Shown here in pieces: positions 54,588 to 64,000 of a stretch of 64,000 nucleotides of DNA. Within the stretch, counting starts at the first letter, position 1. Each line of letters begins with the position of its first letter. The stretch comes from Calycina herbarum (Eukaryota; Ascomycota; Leotiomycetes; Helotiales; Pezizellaceae), in the NCBI GenBank assembly GCA_001414485.1, contig LLEY01000155.1, positions 1 to 64,000 of the forward strand, given 5' to 3'. The translations under genes and the position numbers were made by a program. Below the pieces are notes generated by a model. It saw only the letters and a list, made by a program, of their open reading frames with translations. It was not told the origin of the DNA and did not search any database.

Positions 54588-56448
54588 ACGTAGTATACTA
54601 GGACCTTGTAATTATTAGAACCTCGTGAATTTTTTCCTACTCTACTACTTTAAAATATAATAAAACTACTATAATATATTAAATTAATTAAAACTACTCG
54701 GAATCTAATAAACTAGATATATCTACAACTTCTTAACACGTCTACGTATTATAACTAGTTTTTCTATAAGTGCTACAACGTCGCTGAGTCGTTTGTCCTT
54801 CATCTTCTCTACTCTCTCTAGAGCGCTTATTATGTCGAACCTACTCCTCCGTATTCTTCTAGGCTAATCCGTTCTATATATCCTCTATAGTAAGTGTACC
54901 TCCTTCTTAGACACGGGTATTTTTAGCCCTCCGGCGTTTGCTAAGGGCTTTATTTACTGTTCGAAGTATACGGACCTCGGCTGACAAGAGGGTTACCTTA
55001 TAGGCTAATCGCTCTATACCTTTTACTAACGAAGCGATTGTCTAGAAAATAGGTGTTAGTAAGCTTCCTTAGTAACGAGTAATACGATCCTTAATAAGAG
55101 TTGATTACGAAAGAGCTTTAGAAGGGTTATAAGGAGTCTAGGAGACCTAAGAGGTAGCGTCGGCAGAGGGGGGTCTGGTAGGTGTAGGAGTCTATAACTT
55201 GATATTAAGCTTTGAGATTATAGTCTAGGGTTCTAGAGATACTAGACCAGCTCTATAGAACCCAGCTTTGGCGTTTTAGGTTGTTATTAACTGGTTATAA
55301 GCTATGTAAAACGTAAGAAAGAACTCGACCTTAGTAATATAGTTTATATAAGCCTTAATAAAGGTCTCGATTTAACGCTCGTATATATATTTAAGAATAC
55401 TAAAACATCTAACGTCGAGTAGCTAGGTTAGATAAGACGAATAAGGAGGTAGACAAAGAGTAATAATATTGTATAACTTATAATACTCTTAGAATACTAC
55501 CGATTTATAACTCTTATACCTATCTAGAACTAATATTCGATATAGCCCTTTTGTATAACTACGAGTATACTTATCGAAGTGTTCTAGCTATTCTAAGCCT
55601 GTCTTATTATTAGTCTATCTATTACTAGTTGATTTAATAACCTAGTTGTTAGAAAGACCGCCTTTAGTATACTAACTAGTAAGGTGATTTTTCCCTTAAA
55701 CTACTAAGAATAGAGAGATACTTAAACCCTCTCTATTAATATAGACAATTACTATAGCTTATTCCCGATTGCCTAGCTAGACAGCCTTGCCTCTGCTACG
55801 TCGATTAGCGTGTATAACAACTATTCCAGCGTAGATAACACCTATTATAAAACCAGTCTCGTTAAAGTTATAGAAATCGTAGTCTTAGATCCTATATTTC
55901 GCCTGTATATTCTCTACTAGTCGAAACTACGCGCTAATTAGCTTAGGATCTTCGTATAAGGCTCTTTGGAAATTATAAACGCGATTAAAACGCGTCTTTA
56001 GTTTTAGACGTCGTTGTATAAATCGTTGTACCTAGTTCTTTCTAACGCGTTGTTCTCTACACGACTTAAGTATATAATTTGCTATATCTTCTACACTACC
56101 TAGCCGGGGTGCAAATCCTCTCGTATCTAGATTAAGTATATTTTGAATAATTACCTCCTCTTCTATTATAGTTATTTTATGATTTGCTGGCCAGCGTTCG
56201 CTAAGAGTAGTTCAACTAGCTATTCTATTAGTAAGTGTAGAATAAGAGACTCTATATAGCTTCGTAGCTTTACTACGGTTTATTCGTTTAGATGATTAAA
56301 TAGCTTCGATAGCTAGGATAATTCGAGCTTCTTAGGTTTGAGATTCTATTAGGTAGTTGTTGAGAAAACGCGTGTTAAAGTTAGAGGTAGTAGAGTAGAG
56401 AAAAAATTCACGAGGTCCTGATAATTACAAGGTCCTAGTATACCACGT
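54588..56448 (-). mobile_element. Pogo/Fot1-like DNA transposon, 1,861 bp, TA target site
   Basis: TIRs: ACGTAGTATACTAGGACCTT at 54588 and its mirror (with ACGTGG) at 56400-56448. TA flanks at 54586-54587 and 56449-56450. The TIR carries two spaced copies of an AGGACCT-type box. Closely related to the element at 20696-24409 by transposase sequence and orientation. Confidence 0.93.
54680..56350 (-). pseudogene. Pogo-like transposase (RIPed), minus strand
   Basis: Reading down from about 56350: ARIILAIEAI..SKRI (helix-turn-helix), EEEVIIQNILNLDTRGFAP (CENP-B-type), YDFYNFNETGFIIGVI (first catalytic Asp now Asn), ILVLDRYKSYKS (second Asp kept), YLT.LLDVRCFSILKYI (third Asp kept), then a C-terminal VNKALSKRRRAK basic patch and a decayed CCHC-like tail. 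About 25-30 stops of RIP type. The N-terminal Met is not identifiable. Confidence 0.88.
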
Positions 56449-56450
56449 TA

Positions 56451-57580
56451 GATTAAACCTATACTAGAAGAGGAAGTAGTATTATTGTTTTAAAACTATT
56501 CAACGTAGGCTTGTTTATAGATAAGAATATTATATATAGATTTTAGATACTTCGACGGCTATAAGCAGATTTAATCTATTGTAATAATAGACTTTAAAAG
56601 AGTAAGAATAAAATACTTGAATTTTTATTATTCTTCTATAAGAGTATATATTATATATATATATATAACTTTTACTACAACCTTTACTATATCTATTTAC
56701 TGAAAAAGCTCTTCTATGTTAGTATATCTAACGGGTATACTAATATCCTATTAACTGGCTTAATATAACAGATATTACCGTATCTATTAATATAATCTAT
56801 CTCTCGTATACTATTTTATATATAATCTTACTTTATATACTACTATTCTCTAATTTCGAAGAATAGAGGAGCTAGACAACCCTCGTCCTATACGGTGCTC
56901 TAGAAGTTAACTTAGCCTGAATTAGTAAATACTATTTAAGTATCTATATACCTCTTATGAATATTTACACCTTTAACTAGAAGTATTATTGAAATATATA
57001 AGCTAGCTAAACCGCGGATACTATCTATTCTATCTAAACGAATATTACTTTAAGGCTAAGGATATAAGATTAAGTACCTTTACTTTATATAAGATTATCT
57101 AGATAATCGCTTAATCTACTTAACTTAGTTTAATCTACATAGCTAGAATATCGCCTACGATAACAGTTGATATAAGAAACTAGTAAGTAACAAGCACTAT
57201 ATAAATATTAGAGATCTAGGAGTAAATCGTTACTAAAGTATTACCTGAGAAAATCCGGGTTAATAGCTTTCTAGGAATAACGTTCGAAATCGAGGGTATC
57301 TGCCTTACGTAGGACTTACTCTCTAGGCCTAAGATTAATATAGTCTAAAGTATAAATATAAGTATCCTCTACTCTAACCTCGTCGTTAAGTTTATTCTAG
57401 TATCTTACTTTCTTTAATAACACGTCTATATATCTATCTAGAACCTAGAGTATTATAGCTAGATATTAGCGTGCTATAAAGCTCGCTAAGCGTCAACCTC
57501 GATAATATAAACCGTATAATAAGCTATCACCTATATATCACAGGCCTATGAGAGACGCAGGGCGACCGAGTTATCTTAAC
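56451..57580. other. RIPed stretch upstream of the sirtuin relic
   Basis: A + frame about 57140-57540 (VLPEKIRVNSFLGITFEIEG, then LVVKFILVSYFL, LACYKARQAS) looks coding and could be an upstream exon or a separate gene. From 56451 to 57100 nothing recognisable, except ATATAT runs near 56650. Confidence 0.4.
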
Positions 57581-58489
57581 ATTCGCTAACATACCGCGGG
57601 CTATAGCTATCTCGCTAGCTAAGCTAAACGTCTTACTACGCTACGCTATAAGAGATATTTTCTACTCGAAAGAAGATTACAGTCGTAAGTGGCGCTAGCA
57701 TCTCTGTGAATACGGGCAGTAAGTCTCCTACCTCTCTAATATATAAGATAATTTATCTAATATACTCTTATAGTTCCCGACTTCTATAATAATTCTAGCT
57801 ACAACTGTAGCTATAACCTGTTCAATATATTAGCAAAGTCTTACTCGTATTTTCACGCGATAATTTCTAATATAGGAACTCGTGTTTCCTAAGCTAAGCC
57901 TACTAAGTTTTACCAACTTCTCGATAACTTCGCTAGGATAGACCGCCTCCTCTATAATCTTACGTAGAATATCGACTGCTTTAAGAATAAGTTGCCTTTA
58001 TTATCTAGTAAGACTATGTAACTTCATAGACGACTAGATACACTAGTCTGTTAGAGGTATAGTATTTATACCTTCTAGATAGCTCTAGAAGACTTTTAAG
58101 CGAGGGTTATATTACTATGTCTAGATTATAAGACAGTTAATAAAGAACGAGTGTAAATTAGGAAACGATTATATAATATTAGTATACTTCTCTTAAAAAT
58201 CCTCTTATATAGAGAGGGGCTAGATAAGTTAGTAATTAGAGATATATTAGACGGCGAGCTGTTTTAGGAAGTAGATATAGTTATTATTATAGGGATAAGG
58301 TTATAGATTCCGTTAGTGAAAAGACTTACTGTCGAACTATGTCGAGTAGTAAAATAGAGAGACGGTCTTACTATGTAGATTAATAAAGAGTAGCTACTAC
58401 GAGAGTTTAAATCTCTTCTAGATTATATAACACTTAGAGACTACGATGATTTTGCTTCTTTGATTATAGTATAGTATAATAAAATTTGA
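57580..58489 (+). pseudogene. Sirtuin (Sir2-type NAD-dependent deacetylase) gene, RIPed, with one recognisable intron
   Basis: Exon 1 reads TSYYATL.EIFSTRKKITVV and SGASISVNTG (NAD-binding GAGIS motif, one Gly now Ser). An intron at 57719-57773 (GTAAGT...CTTATAG, 55 nt) splices to give the sirtuin signature G-IPDF. The frame then runs unshifted: YFHAIISNIGTRVS, AKPTKFYQLLDNF, RLLYNLT.NIDC (TQNIDC), LHRRLDTLVC.RYS (catalytic His kept, first zinc Cys pair half lost), CLDYKTVNKERV (second pair half lost), KILLYREGLDKLVIRDILDG, VDIVIIIGIRL.IP, LTM.INKE. and YDDFASLII. It ends at TAG 58472-58474 or TGA 58487-58489. All stops are TAG/TAA of RIP type, and splice sites survive. Sirtuins remove acetyl groups from histones and silence chromatin. 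The N-terminus is unclear. Confidence 0.85.
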
Positions 58490-60490
58490 TTATATTATAC
58501 CTGAGAGATAGGCTAGCCTATAACATATGTTAAGAGTAGAAGACTATCTAAAATAATTACTCTAAATACGTAAACAGTTAACTTACTAGTATAATAGGTC
58601 TCTATTGGTTAGCGGATAGAGGCCGAGGATTAAACTAGTAAGATATAGGATTATAGATTTTATACTCTATTCTACGATAATCTGTTTCCTAAATATCTTT
58701 AAGACTAAGAGAGAAACTATCTAAAGAGAAATTATTAGAAAGGTAATAAATAAACGTCTTAAATAACTCTCGTCTAAAGTTTATTTACTATAGTTATAAC
58801 TTCTTAAGAGAGGCTTTTAAAGGACTTAAGCTCTCTATTAACTTATTTGTAGAAACAGAAACCCTAGTAAGAGTTATACTCTCTAATGTTTAAGTATTAA
58901 TTTTCGTTATAATTTTCTAAATTACAGATATAGTAAGAAGATCGGGGGTATTATTAATTATAGAGAGCTTTATAAGGTTTTTAGCAAGGAATGTCAGCGA
59001 CTAAAAGCTTCTTATCTAGTTATACTCTTTTATTTAGAGAACTAGAGAATGTATATAATAAAGGAAAGATTGTCCTAGACTAGACAGAGTACGACAGTTA
59101 TCAAGCCTAATGTTCTATATTTAAATCCTTAGGTCAGTAGTTTAATAGTATTCTAAAGCTATACTTAACGCTCTTGCTAAGACTTCTATATTAAGACAAG
59201 GTGTTAGAAGTCCTAGATTATAGAAACCTGGATCATAGTATATTATAACCTTATTTATCTTAGTCGAGGCTTAGAATACTCTTCTAAGGATTAATCTAAG
59301 ACGGTCTTCGTATATACTACTACTTAGGTGCCTAAATGCCTCTATTTAAATAAAGATGTTATAGATAAAATATAATAGTTCTATTCTTAGAAGCTGTTCT
59401 ACTATAAGTAAACCGTTATAGCTTAACCTAACTAGTAATATATAGAAACAGTTTTAATTAAAATTATACTTCCTAGGTTCGCGGACAGAGCTGTTATACG
59501 ATAGGAAGTTTTAGGCGTTATCGAAAGATAGAATTTTTACTACCTTATAGATAATTTTAGTAGATAAGGTATCTAAAGAGCGAGATATACCGTAGATAAG
59601 TAGAACGGCAGGAGAGAGAAAGAGAGGTATAGGGAATATAAAAATATCGTATATAGAGCTATTTATAACTCCTAAGAAGAGGCCTAAAAAGGTCCTTCTG
59701 CCGAAGCTAAGACATGCTCTACTAGCTTATCTTAATATAACACGAGCTAAAATTAGAGAGGCTGGTTTAAATACCTAATATAGTAGAATGTAATAGAGTA
59801 GTAAATACGAGCTACTAATATTTAGAATAGATTTTCCAAGCTTTAAAATTATTTATATTCAGAGATAGCCTTACCTAAACGCTTGCTGTAAAACTATCTT
59901 AACTTATGAATTAAAAATTATAAGTTGAGAAATTAAGTTTCTTCTAGACTATATAATACCTAGAGGTTGGAAACGGCTCTATATATGTCTATAGAGCTAC
60001 TAATTTTAGATTTATATCTATAAAACTACTCTAATTTAATAATCTTTTACTATCTTACTATCTCTTGTTTATAGGCTACATCTATAGGAATAAAGTTAAA
60101 TATAGACGTTATATATTAATAAAACTTGATTACTCTTTAACTACTAATCGGGTCTAGCCGATGATATATATTAAGGAAAAGCGGTAAAAAGATAAAGACT
60201 CGCGATATAAGAGTAGAGAGACGCGTAGAATCGAGGTATAATAGATAAAAGACATAGTGAAAATCAACTTAAACGAAGCAAACGTATAAAAAAAGAAGAA
60301 AAAGCCTACTTAATCAGTTAACCTAAAATATTAAAGTCTGTATAATCGAGGACTACGCTTCGTCGACATTTAGACTGCTCTTAATACTAGAATCCGACTT
60401 AAAACCTTCTTAAATTTCTTAGACATATCCTCTGCCTACTGTCTATTTTCATCGGCTATTTGCTTTATAAATTTCTATATTATACTAGCA
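58490..60490. other. RIPed region, possible coding relics, unassigned
   Basis: A + frame near 59330-59460 (RIYYYLGA.MPLFK.RCYR, IIVLFLEAVLL.VNRY) and another near 59560-59900 (KKRPKKVLLPKLRHALLAYL, NITRAKIREAGLN) look like remains of one or two proteins. I cannot name them. No repeats or TIRs noticed. Confidence 0.4.
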
Positions 60491-60491
60491 A

Positions 60492-62745
60492 AAATATCGC
60501 TCTAGTTATTAGACTCTATAGACTTTATTGTCTTCGTCTTTGAATTTCTCTTCGTCTTTAGTATACGGCTCTGTTTCCGCTTATCGCCTAAGTCGTTACT
60601 ACTCGAGTCCTTATTATCAGAGCTCTTACTATCTCTTACGTGTCGCCTCCCCTTCTTCTTAGCTAAAACGAATATACTTAAAGAGTCGGAGTCGGAGTTA
60701 CTCTCGTCATCTGAATTAGTATATCTTCTTAACTTTGACCGACGCTTAACTTCGAACCCTCTTATAAGTAGCTTCTTCGGCTTAAGCAGCATCTTCGGCT
60801 TAATTAGCTAGGGTAGGGTTTCACTAATACCCTTGTAGAAGTCTACGATTTCGTTGTCTATATCTTTTTTCCCGAAAACTTGTCTTATATACTCTCTACT
60901 TACTAGATCCTCGGAGCTATTAGTAAAAGAATATAGTACGTACCTAGCTAGGTAGTATACTCTAGAACCTTCAGTCTTAGTATTAAATAGCTTGTATACA
61001 AAGCCTAGGAGAGTGTTAAATCGGTTAGCGTCCTCGTATATATACCTCTTCTTAGAGTACCTGATGTTATTCTACTTCTCCTCCGGGAGGTCGCGGTAGG
61101 TATCTACGACTCTTCTTCTAACTTCTTTACCTGATACTAAGGCTATCGGGTTCGAATGTCCTTCCTTCTTAATTATAAGCTAACACCTATTAAAGAGTTG
61201 TTCTTTCTTCTTCCTATCTGTCTTATAGAATAGCCTCTATCTAAGAATCTTCTCGCCCTTTTTTATCTCTCTAGGCTCCTATTTAGGTCTACGAGTAGGT
61301 ATATCTATTATCTCGACATTACTCTCTTAATCCTTTTATTTAGAAGAAAAAGGCCTTTTATACCTCTTACTCTTCCTCTTCTTCTTAGAAGAGGGTCCTA
61401 TATTAGGTATTTCAGTATTACCCTTCTTATTCTTTTATTTAGAAGACGAAGGCTTCTCCTGCTCTATACCTTTCCCTCTCTCCTTAGAAGATATAGTCTC
61501 TGCTTTACCTTTACCTTTTCGACTCTATAATAAACAGTCTAGCTACTCTCGTAGATATAAGTTTATTCGGATGGTTTTTTCGAGTTGCTTATCTAGCTTT
61601 TCTTACGATTCCTTTACCTGCTTATTATTAGAATCCTTTTCTAGAGATTTCGCAGCTACTCCTACCTCTATTCTAATAGAACGTAAGATATTAATGTTTA
61701 TATAGAATTCACCTTCTTTAAAGCTATCCTTTTTATTTTATTTCTTTATCCGCTTATTTAGATTCTTAATTTCAGATTTAGCTAAAGAGTTATAAGGATC
61801 TATAAGAAGTATTCGTACCTAAGGCGTTGCTTCTTTATAAATTCCTAATCTAAAAGAGTCTAGCTTTATCTCTTCTTCGTCTTCTTCGCTATCGTCTCTG
61901 TCTGACTTAGATCCGGAGTCTATACTAGAAGCATTTTCAGCGAATTCCTTATCCTATAACTCGATTAGGTCAAGCTCCTCTCTTAGCTTATATACCTTAC
62001 GATTTCTATCGTACCTCGTCCTTTCTAAGGAATTGTTTAGGACTTGATAAGCTCTAGAGACTACTATAAAAAAGGTTAGTATTCAACTATTAAACAGAAC
62101 AGATCAACTAACTCTTAAAGGCCTTCTCCGCGTTCTTATACTTATTTCTATTTAGATAGGTTAGTAGTAAGAGCTTTATATAGGCTTTCTTAACTTCAGT
62201 TCTTAAACAGTTTTCTTCGAGGCTAAGAATAGCGTAAAAATCATTTTTCGAGTATTTTCAGACTCGAGTTATCTCTACTCTCTGCTCCTTAGTATAGCTA
62301 GTCGCTTTTATATACTCTACTAAACTTTTATCTTCCCTACTTTCTTCATCGTTGTCGGATTCTTAGCTATTCTCCTTACTAGAGTCCTTACTAGATTTTT
62401 TACCTGAATCCTTGTCGGATATCTTACTAGAGTCCCTGTCGGTTGTTTTATCTAACTCTTTATTAGACTTCTTATTAGAGTCTTTCTTAGACTCCTTACC
62501 AGAGTCCTTCTTAGAATTCTTACTAGACTCTCTGTCGGATTTTTTACTAGAATCCTTACTAGAATTCTTATCGGATTTCCCTCTAAAATCTCTAAGTAAT
62601 CTACTAAGTTTATTAACCTCTTTATCTAAGTCTTTACTACTTTCTTTCTTAAACTCGAACCTTTGCTTAGATTTCACTTCTAAGGCTCTTCTATTCTATC
62701 GAGAAGCTAAGCCGTCCTCGCTTTTAGACCCGCTTTCGACCTAGG
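60492..62745 (-). pseudogene. J-domain (Hsp40/DnaJ-type) protein gene with Ser/Lys-rich N-terminus, RIPed
   Basis: Minus-strand order: a low-complexity region (62677-62363) of repeated (D/E)SxK(K/D)(S/D)SxK units; TSYTKEQRVEITRV; then a J domain at about 62240-62030. The J domain reads NDFYAILSLEEN, EVKKAYIKLLLLTYLNRNKY, KNAEKAFK, a short gap (probable intron), RAYQVLNNSLERTRYDRN. The HPD motif that stimulates Hsp70 has become YLN. After it come an acidic stretch (SDRDDSEEDEEEIKLDSFRL), basic low-complexity sequence, a conserved-looking block at about 61140-60800 (EVRRRVVDTYRDLPEEK, YEDANRFNTLLGFVYKLFNT) and an open C-terminus 60792-60502 rich in Lys/Ser/Asp. The layout resembles Hlj1-like fungal J proteins only around the J domain. 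One gene is likely, but frame shifts were not fully traced. Confidence 0.75.
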
Positions 62746-63310
62746 GGAGTCGTAGATAGTCTACTATACTAGATATTTGAGAAATAAACTTGATTAACTA
62801 GAATAGGGTATAGGTTCTCGCTGTTTAGTATAGAGAGAGAGGGTAATAAGAGACTTTTATACCCGAAGTAGATAGAGGGTAGCCGCTTTAGGCTCCTTTG
62901 GTTAAGTAGAACTTGTTCGCCTATAGACCTGCTAACCTCGAGAGAACTAAAACAGGCTCTCTTAACAGCTAAAAACAGGTAACTATTCTCAGCGGACTGT
63001 TTCTAGCTCTATATAAGAAGACTATTCTAGCCTCTTTACTAGAGATCTATTTCAATTCGCCCTAGAGTTCTCTATTTAGACTCTTCCGTTCTCTGTTTCT
63101 AGACTTAGTATAGTCTAGATTAGATAAGAGCTTCTTTCCTAAGAGATATTCTACGCTTCTCGCTCCTAGAATCTTAATTTTTTATTTTACCACTTTTTCA
63201 ACTACTTCTAAACCTTACAGGCTACTATTATACGCCTTTCTTCTCTCTATCTAATCCTTACCTCTTATAGTCTCGTCCTAGCTCTTAATAGAGGGGATTC
63301 AGGATAGAGA
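62746..63310. other. RIPed AT-rich spacer
   Basis: Lies 5' of the minus-strand J-domain gene and of the + strand frame that follows, so it would hold divergent promoters. No recognisable signal. Confidence 0.45.
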
Positions 63311-64000
63311 TTCTAGAACACTACTATAGCCTAACCAACTACAGCTCCTATTAGCCCCTCTTTAATAATAAATAGCTCTTTATTTGAAGTCGCAGCGACT
63401 GTCTAAATCCAGATCGGCAACTTATTCGGTTCTAGAGTTATCAGCTTCAGTAATATTCCTTTAGACAGAGTAAGCGACATATTTACTCTGAATTCTACTA
63501 TCAGTAGTATGCCCTGTTAAACAGATATCCCGTTTACTTCGCGCTCTAATATGTCTCTATCTTATACAAATACAACCTCTTCCTACTAGACCCGGCCCGC
63601 TTTGAATTTCAATATAACTTAGGGATACGTAGCTTCTTAATCATCGGTAATACTAGCTTCAACAACGTCTCCAACTGAACTTAGACTTACTACAGAATCA
63701 GGAGTTCAAATCAATCGCAGACTACCGAGTTTGTTAGCGATTTTAACAACTGTCGTTATTTCGCTACTTTAATCTAAGTCTATTAAGGCTTAATTACAGT
63801 TTATAGCATTTTCTTCTCTTTTTTAGAGAGGAGATAGGAATAGAATCGTTAGCTGGCTATGCCACCTATAATAGCTAGATTTTTTCAAAATAGCTAATAC
63901 TACGTACTTGAATATTCTTTCTATATTTTAACCCTAGTATAGACCTAAACACGATAAGTAGGACTAACGCGGTATATAGCTACTTCTACGCCTGTTTTAA
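63311..64000 (+). pseudogene. Unidentified gene relic, single long frame running off the right edge
   Basis: From about 63338 a single + frame can be followed for about 220 codons with only RIP-type stops. It reads NSSLFEVAATV.IQIGNLFG, SRVISFSNIPLDRVSDIFTL, NSTISSMPC, SNMSLSYTNTTSSY.TRPAL, LRLTTESGVQINRRLPSLLA, ILTTVVISLL, then IVSWLCHL. N-glycosylation-like NxS/T sites followed by a hydrophobic segment (SLLAILTTVVISLL) suggest a secreted or membrane-anchored protein, but I recognise no family. No start codon assigned. Confidence 0.45.

Noticed and set aside
56640..56670. ATATAT run as an origin or promoter
   Set aside because: Simple product of RIP saturation; similar runs occur throughout the AT-rich parts.
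62412..62744. 110-codon + frame rich in Leu/Ser
   Set aside because: Antisense of the Ser/Lys/Asp repeat of the J-domain protein; Leu/Ser richness is the mirror of Lys/Asp/Ser codons.
1..64000. CRISPR arrays, bacterial-type operons, rRNA genes
   Set aside because: Introns, RIP and retroelement content show a fungal genome; the regular repeats seen are ankyrin units and transposon leader repeats.

Overview
The window is a piece of filamentous ascomycete (Pezizomycotina) genome, almost certainly an AT-rich, heterochromatin-like compartment. Most of it carries the signature of repeat-induced point mutation (RIP). CpA/TpG is depleted and TpA is in excess, CpG is largely kept, and old reading frames stay in frame but are riddled with TAG/TAA where CAG, CAA or TGG stood. 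I see no intact host gene; what can be read is a nested stack of transposons and several gene ruins.

Layout. 1-354: minus-strand LTR-element end, with its LTR and the first gag codons. 355-9037: one large NLR-type pseudogene (HET end, NACHT, ankyrin repeats), split by a solo LTR (1208-1642, TSD TGTAG) and a complete Ty3/Gypsy element 'A' (2167-8085, TSD GGTTA). 9644-24625: a 3'-truncated Gypsy element 'D' stuffed with a pogo-like DNA transposon (11782-13641), a complete Ty1/Copia element (14108-20262, TSD GATAC) and a second pogo-like element (20696-24409) that itself holds a third (21699-23550). 24626-26170: non-RIPed sequence with a solo LTR (TSD CATCT). 26246-27349: small chromodomain pseudogene. 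27578-39786: Gypsy chromovirus 'B', with Gypsy 'C' (28298-34336, TSD ACTAC) inserted in its leader repeats. 39787-42765: lightly mutated sequence with a solo LTR (TSD GATAG), a Copia RNase H scrap and a Tc1/mariner transposase fragment. 42766-46298: DUF3435 tyrosine-recombinase-like (Starship-captain family) pseudogene with a chromodomain-like tail. 46299-48891: a second, truncated copy of element A. 48892-64000: deeply RIPed ruins including a possible F-box-like gene, a membrane protein, a fourth pogo-like element (54588-56448), a sirtuin with a recognisable intron, a J-domain (Hsp40) protein and an unidentified reading frame running off the end.

Biology. RIP needs duplicated DNA, so heavy RIP of non-transposon genes (NLR, sirtuin, J-domain protein, DUF3435 recombinase) implies each once had a second copy. 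NLR-type genes are typical cargo of Starship giant elements, whose integrase is DUF3435. A decayed Starship-like element is therefore the most interesting reading, but it is inference: no element boundaries were found. Insertion order follows from nesting and TSDs, and uneven RIP shows that insertion and RIP alternated over time.
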